Of a stretch of DNA of 64,000 nucleotides, positions 1 to 11,600 are shown in pieces. Every line of letters starts with the position of its first letter. Position 1 is the stretch's first letter. The position numbers and the translations under genes are program-made. The notes beneath the pieces are model-generated. The model did not search any database, was not told where the DNA came from, and worked only from the letters and a program-made list of their open reading frames with translations. Source of the DNA: Phoronis australis (lineage: Eukaryota; Phoronida; Phoronidae); NCBI GenBank assembly GCA_002633005.1, contig NMRA01000153.1, forward strand, positions 734,067-798,066, in the 5' to 3' direction.

Positions 1-424
1 AAAAAAATCGGATTTGATATGAAATTTCCGCGGCAAATTCCTTTCTTACCGCGGCGTTGCAGACGACGTTCACCTCGGAAAGCGGAAGTCTTTATGTTTC
101 GGAGGAATGTAAATTGTCAACATTGCCGGGGCATCTGGGTGAAGCGTGGTGTGATTTTTAATGGCGGCTCGTGTTTATTGTTAAGCGCGGCGACAAATAC
201 TACCGCTCTGTAGCCAAATTTGTGTGGGTTGGGAGTGGACGGGCGAGCGAAAAGGACGCAGACGCATGCTACTGATGGTGGTAACTTTTTTTTTTTTTTT
301 TTATTTTAGTCCTCCCGATTTTTGTGGCGGAAAGGTTCACATTGACCATTTCAAAGGCTGGTTATCGGGCATGATTTGGGCCGTAAAAGTTTCCGCGTTT
401 TTTGTCATTGGTCATTCTAAGCCC
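1..424. other. Upstream region with a decayed fragment of the CATGCGCGCACCC MITE
   Basis: No gene recognised; the two short open frames here have no family features. The stretch from about 284 to 372 (poly-T, then ttagtcctcccg, then aaaggctgg) resembles the right half of the MITE copies at 13387-13652 and 16125-16328, so it is probably an old copy without its terminal repeats. Confidence 0.3.
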
Positions 425-500
425 TGCTGAATGGTTAGCACGCTTGCCGGTTTTATGGGGGTCGCTGGTTCGGGTGATCTTGGCTATTACTACAAATGGC
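425..500 (+). repeat. tRNA-like SINE copy 1 (incomplete B box)
   Basis: It reads gctgaatggttagcacgc and later gtcgctggttcg, matching the copy at 797-889 almost base for base. It lacks the attcccgaat segment that completes the B box. Both copies continue into the same tail (ctattactacaa). This looks like a SINE whose internal pol III promoter has been damaged. Confidence 0.5.
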
Positions 501-796
501 GTAGTTGGCAAACGGATGATCTACCGATGAAGCACTGCCAACTAGTACCCACGGATCTCGGGACGGTGCGTGTGGAAGCTTCCAGGAGTCAAGGACCTTT
601 ATGAGAGACTACCTTGTGTTCACCTGTGTTGTGGTGGTAAAGGTACCAAGGGACGTTGATGACCTGTATGCGAGACATCCTGGTGTTCACCTCCCTGGTC
701 GCGTGCCCGTTCTGTAGGGAAGGGGGGAATGTTGTAGTTGTCCTTCCGGTGAATTATATGAGCCTCTGTTAGCTACTCGCTAACGGGCAATTGCCT

Positions 797-889
797 ATTA
801 GCTGAATGGTAAGCACGCTTGCCGGTTTTATGGGGGTCGCTGGTTCGATTCCCGAATCGGGTAATCTCGGCTATTACTACAATTGGTTT
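797..889 (+). repeat. tRNA-derived SINE copy 2
   Basis: An A-box-like segment (tagctgaatggtaagcacgc) is followed about 30 bp later by a perfect B box, ggttcgattcc, at 842-852. This is the internal pol III promoter layout of a tRNA. The tail (aatctcggctattactacaa) is shared with the copy at 425-500, in the same orientation about 370 bp away. No good cloverleaf can be drawn, so it is a SINE or tRNA pseudogene rather than a functional tRNA. Confidence 0.55.
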
Positions 890-1091
890 GTGGCAGTACG
901 TTTAGAGTCTAAAAGTTTTAGACTAGACGCTAAATTAAATCTGCCTGAAGGCTGTGGATAATGACGTGGTAAATTTGCCTCTCACTATATAGAGGGCTCC
1001 AAGCTCAGCAAAACATTTTCCGCATGAGACTGTGTGATTGTGAGAGCCCAGCGCCTAAGCCACATAAGGCTGTAGGCCTATTGTTGTGATA

Positions 1092-1133
1092 GACCATCCG
1101 GAGTTGAGGCAGACTGGGCTACTTCGGATGGTC
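1092..1133. repeat. Short inverted repeat (gaccatccg...cggatggtc)
   Basis: Nine-base perfect arms, extendable to 13 with one mismatch (gaccatccggagt / acttcggatggtc), enclose a loop of about 16 bases. No function can be assigned. Confidence 0.5.
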
Positions 1134-1889
1134 AGAAACTGCAAGTCTTTCCGCTCGATTACTCTTTACTGTACTTCAATCTGACTGCATTAAGATAAGA
1201 GCTGCCTGAAGAATTAAGACGCTTGCTTTCATTTGTTGCCCTTTTTGTCGATGAAAACAGAGTTCACATTTGAATTCCTCCTAAAAATTTGAGCACATGT
1301 GGACCTTTTTTCATACAAAAATCGGTCAAGTTTTGTGGGAGATAGCTGTATTTTGGATCAAGTGATTTGATTGTCCATCCAGTATTATTACGTGCATCGG
1401 TATGTGAAAGAAATATTTTTTATATGTCTAACACTGACCATTCATCAACTAAACGTATATATTGTAGCCTGTGGGGAAATTGATTTTAGTTGAAAGTAAT
1501 CATGCGTATCATGCCATTGTATTCAACAACTTTGTAATCAGTCGTATTGGAATAAAGTCTTTTTTCAGAATTGTCCCTTAGACCCAGCGCTACAATTGAT
1601 CGCTTTGTCTATGCAACTCAGCTCTGTTTTAATCCTCTGCTCATGACTGCACTAGTTCTGCACTAGCACCTGTGCTAGAGCCGATAATATACCCGTGTAT
1701 TGGTTGTGTGAGTTGCATTTGTAATTTACGATGTATAGCAAAATACATTTGTGTACGAAACTACACCATCAAACAAAAAGTAAATCTTTAAAATTGCCTT
1801 TGTTCACATCTGAGGAGACTGAAGTAATGTGTGTAGTGTTGTGAAACGGAACTTATAAAACATTTTGTGATTGATTATATACTACACTG

Positions 1890-1897
1890 TGACGTCA
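1890..1897. promoter_or_regulatory. CRE-like palindrome TGACGTCA upstream of ASTE1
   Basis: A perfect CREB/ATF-type octamer lies 204 bp upstream of the ASTE1 start codon. The start codon follows an intron acceptor, so the true transcription start is further upstream or within this region. One octamer alone is weak evidence for function. Confidence 0.25.
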
Positions 1898-2093
1898 AAA
1901 TATTAGATGTGTCAAGGGACAGACATCCAGAAAAATGGCATGAACATTCCTTTGTTACGCAGTGTTGTATTGTAACGCATTTTATATTTATTTTGAATAA
2001 TTGAAGGGCATGCGTTTCTGCCCTGAATGCTCTGTGATATTCCTGATTTCTAAGTTCTGTCTTGAATTTAATGTATGCTATTTATTTTCAGCT

Positions 2094-4232
2094 ATGGGGG
2101 TACAGGGGTTGACATCGTTCATCGATGCCAACTCACATCTGCTGAATGACTTCAAGCTGTGCAATACCCGAATTATCATAGACGGAAACAATCTTTATCA
2201 CTTCCTGTATTATAACTCTGCCGTTCTACATCAATATGCGGGCGACTATGATACGTTTGCAAAAGCCGTAAAACACTTCTTTCAAGTTCTGCAGTCTTGT
2301 AACGTGGAACCATTTTTGGTGTTTGATGGTGGGTATGAAGCGGACAATCGCAAACTACGAACGGTGTTATCTCGTTGCAAAGAAAGGATTCACTTAGCAG
2401 GTTTTCTATCACATGGAGGCCGAGGCAAAATACTGCCAATACTGGCAGAGGAGGTGTTTTTGCATGTTTTGCAAGATCTTGGTGTAAAATACGCTACCTG
2501 TGAGTTGGAAGCTGACGATCAAATAGCCGCTCTTGCAAATTTGTGGCACTGTCCAGTATTGTCAAATGACTCGGATTTCTTTATCTTCGATATTCCTGGT
2601 GGCTATATTCCTCTAGGGTATTTCGACCTCCATGTGTATCATGGCAGCAAAGCCACCAATGATGAAAACCAGAAATGTCTGTCCGTTCAAATTTATTTTT
2701 GTGACAATCTACTGAAACTTTTTTCCTTGGGCAAAGCTTATCTTCCACTGATTGCAACCCTTCTTGGAAATGACTACATTGACAAAGGTGTGTTTAATGC
2801 ATTTTACTCCAAAGAAATTTTTGCTGGGAAAGCTAAAGTGAAAAGATTGCCTAAACAGTTGTCCGGTCAGAGGTTCCAAAAGATTACTGGTCTGCTGTCG
2901 TGGCTGAGAAGTCGTTACACAGTGAAAGAAGCTCTAGCTGATGTGACTTCTTGCTTTAAGAAAGAAAACGCAAGTTCCATCTATCAAGCAATTTGCCAAT
3001 CAATGGCATGTTATGAACTTCCCAGCACAGATTTAAAAGAACTGTTTGAGGAGGGATGCGACAATGTGCCTCAGAGCACTATCAAATCTTACAATAAATC
3101 GAGCCTTCCATTTTGGTTCATGAGGGAAATAAGACAGAATTGTCTTCCAGTGTTTCTTCTGAATGCTGTGCGTTTGCACCGTGTTCTTCTTTTGAGTCAA
3201 GTGGAAAACATGCAGAAACCCTCAGCTTATTTGTCAGCGTTATCCCTGAGGCAGGTTATTTATGGAATTCTGTTGAGGAATGATACTTCAAGTGTGTGTG
3301 AAGACAAACGCAGGGGAGACGAAGCCAGATCTGATTGTATTGAGGAATATGACAGAGAACAGAAGAAGCTGGTCTGCAATGTTGTCAAACCAGTGTTTAC
3401 TGTTCCTTGGTATGGTAATCTGCCATTCTTGTCAGACATCCCCGGCCTGTCAAAGGAGAACCGGTGTGAATTGGTTTACAGCGCTTTAGAAGTGACCACC
3501 GATATGAGGCTTGCTGTTACTAATTTCAGTGAGAGGATACGTTTTTTCTTAGCCCTGCTGGTTTTTGCAGTAAGGAAATCTACACAAAGATGTACTTTAG
3601 CTCAACTCAAAGCTATTATAGTGTGCGTAATTAAAGTAAGTTTGGAGTCTACTTTCTCCCACTGTGTCTGTGAAGTACCACTAAAGGAAGGAGAAGTACA
3701 GCTTGCCAGAGATAATTTGAAGAAGTTTAATTCATCACCCAAGGATATAGCGCACAACACAGAACTGGACATAGGTTGCATTCATACCTATGCACAAATT
3801 CAAGCTTGCTTTCAAGCCGGAGTTTATCTGAATCGTCTTTTGTTGCGACCGTTTCCAACTCTTAACCCAGCTCAGTTTTTCAACGGCTCCTTCATCTATA
3901 ATTATTGTCGTGAATTGAAGTCGCGGGCTAACCCCGACTTGTACACTGCGGAAATGCTGGGGAGGAGTAGTCCTTTAACAGAAGTGTACAATTCATGGCT
4001 AACTTTTATTTGCGGATCTGTAGACAATGATGTGTTTGCCCCGGATGAAAAACGTGGCATAAAGAAGTCAAAAAAGCGCGGGAAGGCCAAAGCTTCTGCA
4101 AGTGTTATGTCAAGTGACGATTCTGACCATATCGTGGATAACCCTTGTGAGAAAGGTACTCGACTAGAGGCAAACTGTGAGCTTAGCAATCGATTTGGAA
4201 ATTTGATGATTGATGATGACAGTGATGGTTAA
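2094..4232 (+). CDS. ASTE1: Protein asteroid homolog 1 (XPG/FEN-like nuclease fold)
   Basis: 712 aa, close to the vertebrate ASTE1 length of about 680. The start is the ATG in CTATGGGGGTACAG: the protein then begins MGVQGL as XPG-family proteins do, and a splice acceptor (tttattttcag) ends two bases before it, so the 31 extra in-frame codons upstream are intron. XPG-N features are IIIDGNN with Asp30 and FLVFDGG with Asp78. XPG-I features are CELEADDQ (Glu137/Glu139, Asp141/Asp142) and LSNDSDFF (Asp159, Asp161), so the acidic metal-site residues are kept. The C-terminus has a Lys-rich stretch (KKSKKRGKAK) and an acidic tail. Human ASTE1 is reported to act with shieldin as a structure-specific nuclease at double-strand breaks. 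The whole coding sequence is one exon; at least one 5' non-coding exon must lie upstream. Confidence 0.93.
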   Translation: MGVQGLTSFIDANSHLLNDFKLCNTRIIIDGNNLYHFLYYNSAVLHQYAGDYDTFAKAVKHFFQVLQSCNVEPFLVFDGGYEADNRKLRTVLSRCKERIHLAGFLSHGGRGKILPILAEEVFLHVLQDLGVKYATCELEADDQIAALANLWHCPVLSNDSDFFIFDIPGGYIPLGYFDLHVYHGSKATNDENQKCLSVQIYFCDNLLKLFSLGKAYLPLIATLLGNDYIDKGVFNAFYSKEIFAGKAKVKRLPKQLSGQRFQKITGLLSWLRSRYTVKEALADVTSCFKKENASSIYQAICQSMACYELPSTDLKELFEEGCDNVPQSTIKSYNKSSLPFWFMREIRQNCLPVFLLNAVRLHRVLLLSQVENMQKPSAYLSALSLRQVIYGILLRNDTSSVCEDKRRGDEARSDCIEEYDREQKKLVCNVVKPVFTVPWYGNLPFLSDIPGLSKENRCELVYSALEVTTDMRLAVTNFSERIRFFLALLVFAVRKSTQRCTLAQLKAIIVCVIKVSLESTFSHCVCEVPLKEGEVQLARDNLKKFNSSPKDIAHNTELDIGCIHTYAQIQACFQAGVYLNRLLLRPFPTLNPAQFFNGSFIYNYCRELKSRANPDLYTAEMLGRSSPLTEVYNSWLTFICGSVDNDVFAPDEKRGIKKSKKRGKAKASASVMSSDDSDHIVDNPCEKGTRLEANCELSNRFGNLMIDDDSDG

Positions 4233-5263
4233 GTGGATTGTTGGACACTAGTCTTGAACATGGAAGCTTAAACATTGGATCGGCCAATGGTCTGGGTTAA
4301 TCAACATACAAGTCAGCTTTTTAACAACTCTGTGACTAGCCAGTTTAGATCTCCTATTCAGAGCTGATAGTTATTAATTTTGATATATCCACTCAAGAAG
4401 AGTATAACTGAATATTTTAGGTGTATGCATCACTCTGTAATTTTAAAAGAAGAAAAATAATGAATTGTGTACTTTGAAGCATTTAAAACTTAACATGAAC
4501 ACCAAAATTACTCTTACTGTTTATAAATCCTCAAAATTACTCAGATGACAAGCTGCTTCTTTGTACTATCATATAATTTCTTTGCACTGTTTTTATTGTG
4601 TCTACGTAGGTAAATTTTGTTTCAGTGCAACCTATTTGTTGTCCTGTCATATTTGTCAAAATGTATCTGTCGAAAATAGTTTTATCATTGTATTTTAATT
4701 GGTGTTGGCCGAAATAAGAGTTTAATTGTCTGTTTAATATCTCAAAAATCATGAAAATGTGCTCACAGGATTGGAAAACGGTTCCACCTTCAAGTAAGAT
4801 TTAGGTACTAGCATCTGACAAGAGAAAATGAACAAGAAGGGGATGAAAGCCACTTAAACACTGCCAAACTTTGAATTTTATTCTGGACCAAGCATTCCGA
4901 TTGGTCTTGAAAGGTGTTTTGAATCCCCAAAAAGCTAACTTACTTTGATGTTGACCTCTATGTGGCCTGTATCAGTAAAATGTAACTTTCCCGAGTTCTT
5001 ACACAGGATCTGAACAGAGTAAGGCTTACATGTACGTGGCTTAAAGTTACCATTGCCTGGGCTCCGTTAAAAACACTGAATTTTTTTAGATTACTCCCAG
5101 TTGTGCTGTGAGTGTGTGGCATCGTCAAAAAGTGAGGTCTACGTGTACAACGTGTTAGTGAAATGGGCCCGTTTGAAGCGATTTTAACAATTAGTTACAG
5201 TGACAGAGGTTTTGCTCGGAGCAGAATGACCTGCCGGTCAAGCCACCTTATTCAGTAACAAAG
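4233..5263. other. ASTE1 3' flank, no gene seen
   Basis: AT-rich sequence that should contain the ASTE1 3' UTR. I found no canonical AATAAA close to the stop codon and no reading frame with family features. Confidence 0.4.
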
Positions 5264-5508
5264 CACGCGCGCACCCAGCCTTCGGTATGCGGGGCTCGAA
5301 TTTCTGTCGATGTGGATCTTTTGCTGACAGAACATGGGCAAGACTAAAGAAAAACGGGGTACGCTGTGCGTCTTCGTCTTTTTAGGGGATTTTGCCTCGT
5401 TTTCTCGGAGTTTTTGTTTCTCCGAGGTGGACCTTTTTGCCCATTTCGCCAAATGGGGGAGGGGCTCGTTCGAGCCCCTCAAGCCCCTCCCCCCTGGGTG
5501 CGCGCATG
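5264..5508 (-). mobile_element. MITE (CATGCGCGCACCCA termini), TSD caaag
   Basis: 245-bp non-autonomous DNA transposon. The right end is tgggtgcgcgcatg and the left end cacgcgcgcaccca, inverted repeats differing at one base. It is flanked by a perfect 5-bp duplication, caaag, at 5259-5263 and 5509-5513. Inside are ggcaaaatcc- and ctcggagtttttg-type segments shared, in the opposite orientation, with the copies at 13387 and 16125. No transposase is encoded. Confidence 0.85.
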
Positions 5509-5989
5509 CAAAGTCGGTTAGTCTAAAGCCCAGAAAGAAATTTAATCTCCGGTAAGGAACATTTTGAGATCAGGATTGCATTTGAGTTTCATAAACATGG
5601 TTTCTCGCGAAGAAATTAAGAACTGTCAAGACTTCCTGAGATATCGCCTTGTATTGTAGACAAGCACGTGATCACACTGCTTTCTTTCAGTGAGATTCTT
5701 GCGTCCACGAAACTACCATTTTTATAACACTGAAGTTAAAGTCGGTACTAAAAAGTTCTTACTTTTGAAAGTGTGAAATTTTAACGAAAGGCAACACTGG
5801 CTGAAACTGGCTTGCGGGCTGTGAGTATTTAAAAAATACTTGTTGCGTGTCTGAATAGCGACAATGTCGTCAAAATTGCCCACTGTCAAAAACAACTGAG
5901 ACTGTTTTTTACTTATTAACTAGGATTTGTCGGAAATTTTTTTCCTTGTTTGCTTATGTAGCCTAGGAATAGGTAATCGTGATTCAAGG

Positions 5990-6720
5990 GGTGACCGTTC
6001 CGCGAGCCTTGTGCATTTTTTATATATGCAAATTTAGGCCACCGTTATGGAAAATTCTATTTTAGCTTATAACTTCCTTAGCAAGCATTGCAGACTGTTT
6101 TGATGTCTTCATCCATGTTTCCATGGTCAGTGACCTAATGGAGCAACTTTGTTGGTGGATACATTGTGCATTTGCATAATTTATGCAAATTAAGACCATC
6201 ATTATTCAAATTCTATGTCCATATAGCTGCGGTACGAGGCATCACAGGTAAACTAAATTGATATTTTCATCCATGTTTCTGTGGTCATCAGTTTGTAAAG
6301 TGTTGCATAATACATTTGCGTAATGTATGCAAATAAAAGCCACCTGTTTCGTGCTCATAATTTCCTTATGCGGCACTACATCTGGTTGATTTCCATATTG
6401 GCCCTATATAAATTTATGTGGTAATGATTTACGTATATGCAAATTTAGGCCGTTATTATTCAAGCCTTGAGAGTTAATACTTGTTAATGGCCGCTGTACC
6501 AGACATCAGGGCCCAGTTTCATAAAAGTTATACGCCGTATAGCAACAATGACGTCGCATTATTACGCGTCACGTTGTTATTGTTGAGCAATTCTCCTGAC
6601 GACATACAAAAATCAAACTTATCTAGCGGATAACTTTGAAGTTTTGTGCAATTCAGCACAGAGATAAGTTATATTCAAGTTATATGTGCACCCATGTTTC
6701 TGTGGTCAGTTAATTTAATT
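5990..6720. repeat. Degenerate direct repeats around 'atgcaaat' and 'catgtttc.gtggtca'
   Basis: Segments such as tttgcataatttatgcaaat and catccatgtttctgtggtca recur about every 170 bp (near 6010, 6110-6190, 6280-6340 and 6690). This points to an old, diverged tandem array or transposon body. A gggcccagtttcataaaagtt segment, common at ends of short transposons in animals, begins near 6509. No coding potential seen. Confidence 0.4.
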
Positions 6721-6812
6721 AAATCATGTTGCGTTCGAGACTGTATGAAAAAGATATCGGCACGACGGTCTTGAAGCAGATGACCGGACTAGAGTGGTAC
6801 GAATCGGTCAAA

Positions 6813-6840
6813 CCGCTGGAACCTTTTAAGGTTCCAGCGG
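6813..6840. repeat. 28-bp near-perfect palindrome
   Basis: Thirteen-base perfect arms (ccgctggaacctt / aaggttccagcgg) enclose a two-base centre. It could be a compact hairpin terminator-like structure or a transposon end. No flanking duplication is seen. Confidence 0.7.
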
Positions 6841-8118
6841 ATCAATCATAGTTCTTAAAAGAACATGCCAAAGACGCTGTAGTGGTCATTGGCAGGACTG
6901 CTACACCAATAGTTAATGTACACGAAGCATGTTAGCAGACTTCGAGAACAGTTGAGTTTATGGCAACACTGTAAGAGGGCGACAATCATGACATCAACTA
7001 CCAAATCAGTACAAGATGGACGTGTTTGGTGTATTCAAGGTAGATGGTGTTGTTGTCAAACAATAGCGACATTGACATAAAGGGCGTGACCGTTTCTCAT
7101 TAGCTTGTTTCATTATCCGAATTCACGATGTATACTCCAAGAGACTTGGTTCATTGAATTCACTGACCACAGAAACGGAAGTGAAAACTCTAAAATAATT
7201 TGCTTGCAGTGCAGTAGCATGCAGATGTTTTGTGATGCATGGGGCGATTTTTCATTGGATGCCCCTCTCTCTACTCAACTGTACGGAACTTAGGACAAAG
7301 AAAACTAAAAACGATGAACCGTAAAATAGAGATTTTATTCAGTTTAACTGCAAACCAGTCACAATTTCAAGACGTTATATTGTGGTTGTACCCAACCCCG
7401 ATGTGGATGCCGAGGTCGTTTGCTCCCCCTACCTTCTGCATGCTACCGTTGCAGTGTCTTGCAAGGAAATTCTATGCAAAAATACACTTTTGCATAATGG
7501 CTGCTTTAATTTGCAAAAAAGAAACTCCCAATCCAGGTTCTGTGGCCTGATTCTCGGGCTACTCACCAGAAGCTCCCTTGCAATCATTTTTTATTTTCTT
7601 CAAGTAGTCAATCCGTGATTCAGTTTCAGTTTGCGTAGCCTAGGCTAAAATTTTACAATTGCGTAAGCTGCGCTTTAATATTGATGGAAATTGCATGTTG
7701 TTTAGGAGTCGCAACCATCACCATAAGATAGTGCCTGAGCCAATAAGTAAAATTTAGGCACTGAGTCGCCTATATGCGAAACACTTGACAAAAAGTACTT
7801 GGATACGTAGGGGTATGGGCTCGTATAGGAACTTAACTGGTGGTGGTGTCATGACTGAGTAGTAAACGTCAGGTTCGGTAGGTTTCGTGCTATGTGCGCC
7901 TGCCTTATTTCGAACATATATGAAGGAGGTATTTTGCCCGATGCCCTTTTAATGATAAGTAGGTCTATGTATGCCTATATTTTTCCAAGGACCCGCGCTC
8001 ATTCGGAAATCTCCCGTACAAAGAACCTTTTTCTAACGTGACATGTTGACAAAGTATATTCTAAGCTGATAATAGAGAATTGTTTACAATACATCAATAT
8101 TTTGTGCAATGATTGTCT
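6841..8118. other. Intergenic, no gene seen
   Basis: Short open frames at 7105-7618 have no recognisable domain and biased composition. The lower end should hold the 3' UTR of the minus-strand CRAL-TRIO gene. Confidence 0.4.
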
Positions 8119-8693
8119 TTAATTCTTTATTGGTGTGGCTGCATCGTCTGGTATCTGAAACTCCTCAGAAATCTCTGCCATTTCCTCGGAGTCGCTGTCT
8201 TCGTCATCGGCAGCAACGTCCTTATCACTAAGACTTAGTTCAGATAATACAACCGGTAGAGTCTTGCCTTTCATAGAATCAACTACGTTGGGATGTGGCT
8301 TGTACTTACTATCATCAAACGGTTCTATGTAGTCAGCTATGAATGAAGGACACCCTCTCGGGTCGTGACCACTTTGTGGCGCCTTCCAGAATTCGCGTTG
8401 AGCTTGAGGTAACGGCTTATTTTTATTTAGATCTATTTCTTCTGATAGCCAACAGCTTAGCTCATCTGAGAAGAACATCTGAAACGTGTCGTACACATGG
8501 TCTCGTTTCTTCACAATCTTTGTTTTGCGTAAAGTTGATGGGTCGAGGAAATGCTTCAAAGGTTTCCATATTGCGCGGAACAGAGCGTTTGGTTTCACTA
8601 CAATGACTTGGCCCAATCTCTCTGGGTAGTGCTTCGCTAGGTCTTGTATCACGCTATACCCAAGTTTTGGGTTACATGCCTGGAGCGTCATGC
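8119..8693 (-). CDS. CRAL-TRIO gene, coding exon 4 and stop
   Basis: 575 nt from acceptor gtttgttgcag to TAA at 8121-8119. It encodes LGYSVIQDLAKHYPERLGQ, the FLDPSTLRKTKIV segment and an acidic C-terminal tail. A MITE begins 27 bp upstream of the acceptor. The reading frame stays open into the MITE, so a longer ATG-initiated model would be wrong. Confidence 0.9.
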
Positions 8694-11600
8694 CTGCAAC
8701 AAACGAATGCAGGCGTGTTACATGGGCGGCGCAGCACTGAAAAAAGTAGGGTGCTAAAGCCCCCTCAGCCCCTCTGTGGAGCACTGCCTATAAACCATGT
8801 GCGCCGTAGCACTGAAAAATGGAGGGGCTATTGCCCCCTATGGTGCGCCGCCCATGTGTTATTCAACTCGTCTTATTTCTGAGCTCATATCATTGTAAAC
8901 TCAGACCATATTAGGTAATGAAATACATTAGTGACGCCACGAGTCTGTTTCATTACAGTTACTTAAGAATAAGACATAAATTTGGTCTTACCGCTCCCAC
9001 TTCACAGTTGCTGAAAACTGGTTTAGACAAATAATTACGAGTGCATCACAGTCTACAAATAATAGACATTATCTCAATAACTGCCATCGGGAGGACATGG
9101 TTATGTCCCCTTCTGGCAATTATGTGTCCATTCTCGGACACGGGTACACTTTTGATCAAGTTTGATTTAACTATTTTTGGAATAGCTGTGTGAAGCGTCA
9201 GACCATATAGCTGTGTGAAGCGTAACTGAGACCATATAGGGCCTAGCTGTGTGAAGTGCAAGACCATGCAGCTGTGTGAAGCGTAAGACCATATAGCTGT
9301 GTGAAGCGTAACTGAGACCATATAGGGCCTAGCTGTGTGAAGTGTAAGACCATGCAGCTGTGTGAAGCGTAAGACCATATAACTGTGTACAGAGTAAAAC
9401 CATATAGCTGCAGAGGCGGATTTAGAGGGGGCCAAGGGGGCCATGGCCCCCCTAAAATTCTCCCAGATTCCATTTGGCAGTACGGGGGTGCGAATGTCTG
9501 ACAGCAAAATCCTGCCCTGCCCCCCCCTAACTAAAAATCCTGGATCCGCCCCTGAGCTGTGTGAAGCGTAAGACAATTTTGCTGTGTGAAGCGTAAGACC
9601 ATATAACTGTGAAGCGTAAGACCATATTTATAAATTAAGTCATGGGCGGCGCAGCAATGAAAAAAGTGGGGGACTAAAGCCCCCTCAGCCCCCTGTGGTG
9701 CACCGCCTACAGACCATATTCGGCGTAGCACTGAAAAAAGTGGGGGCTATAACCCCCCAGCCCCCTATGGTGCGCCGCCCGTGTAAATCTTGATTCACTT
9801 TTCATGAAACAGACCCCAGATCATGTTCATGATGACCACATAATCTCTCCTTAATCAGGCTAAATGGCCTTTTTATCATTTGCGATTAGTGGAATTAAAA
9901 CTGCACAAGGTTTTACGAGTTTTCAGTTTTCAAATTGTTTCACAAACACGTTGAGATAAGTGGTATTTGAATGCCAATGTTTCAGATTTTTCTGGAAACA
10001 CCTATTAAATCTCTGAAAGACTGTTTTTAGAGAATGCAAAGACTTGCGGCTCTTGTTCCCGGATCAAAAATGACATTTCGTTAACGTACAAATTGGTTAA
10101 TTTGAATTTTAACGATCTTATTCGCCAACCTTGGATCCAGCAATTTTAATTAAAGGGTCTTCGGTAACCGTTTTAGAGGTTGAATGAGTGCTCCGTCAAC
10201 CGCCAGTCCAAGATTTTGTACAGCCGGCGTTTTCAACGGGTTCACAACTGCGCGTCTCAGTGTTCTGTGCTCGGTTGAATGAAACAGTCCCAAATAGGGA
10301 CTCAACTAAGGTCCCTAAATCTATTGCGTATTTGCGGGCTTGTGAAAACACTGATTGTCATATCTTATGGTGTTTGAGTACCATTACTAAGCCAATTTTT
10401 GGCTTTATACAAATCGAGAGTGTACTATTATTGAAAATAAGTAGGGATCTTTTCATGCAACGCACCCAAGTTAAGGAGTAAGTCCCTAACTGTTTTGATT
10501 GAATTGAAGGCTTAGTTTTTAGTTACATTACTAGAAAATGTCATTAGTCAAAAAAGAGCTCATAATAAAGATTAAATTATAGAAAAATATTACACCTGTG
10601 CCTAAAGAACGAAACAAATACGAAAATGATTTAGGGACCTCAGATGAGTCCCTATTTGGGACTGTTTCATGCAAGGGGGCACTGTTTACTTCTTACATGA
10701 ATGATGAAATAACCACCATCGCTTCAGCGTAACTAACAAATTACTGTACTGCAGTTTACGTCATGTGAGCTAAAATGTAATGCAGTCAATTCTAGCATTT
10801 TAATGCGTGCGTACTGCAAGAACCTATCAAGGTACCGGGATTTTCCGTAGATAAGCCCACCGAATGAAACGCCTATGGGCGTTTATTCGGAAAATTATGC
10901 CCATGTGCGTTTATTCGGTGCGTCCACTTTTAGCCAAAATTTCAGTTTTGTGGAGCATTTATCATTTATGAAAACGAATAAATTGTTGGTGAACTAAGTG
11001 TTTATTAACATAAAATTAAAAAACACAATTCTATGAAAAACAATCGCTAATATTTTCTTATCAGCCGAGGCTATGACTTTCCGTTTACATGCGACCCCTT
11101 TCCTAATAAACGCCCCAGGCGTTTATTTGGTATAACTGAAATGCCTGAAATTTTTATTACAATCCGAATACGCGCCCATTGACTTATCTACGGAAAATCC
11201 CGATATCTGTTGCAATTACCTCAACATAACATCTTCGGACGTTTACACATTCCAACGGGACAAATAGAATAAATGTAATCCCAGCAACATTGCTTCTTGT
11301 GAGAGATGTGGAAGAACCTTGAATTTACCTGTACAATCAATAACAAAAGTCCACGTGGATATACCCGTAGCCATGGTTTTCTGGGCGTTTTCCATTATGT
11401 AGGTAACGTGAGCCTTGATGTCATCCGCTGCGTATTTACGGGTAGTCGCTTGTGCGATACATGCATATATCACTGGTCTCCCCAGTTCGTCGAATCCAAC
11501 TTGTCTCTGAGAAAACCGTAAGAGTAAATACTGATTAGTGAGTACACTTTATGACTGTCACTAACTCTACACATGTTTATCGATGTTACAGGACACAAAT

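Noticed and set aside
2001-2093. Longer ASTE1 N-terminus from the upstream in-frame ATG
   Set aside because: A splice acceptor (tttattttcag) ends at 2091, and the family start MGVQGL is at 2094; the upstream codons are intron.
8119-8784. Single-exon 221-aa protein with its own ATG
   Set aside because: The first 30 residues come from the MITE and intron; the true exon starts at 8693 and joins in phase with exon 3.
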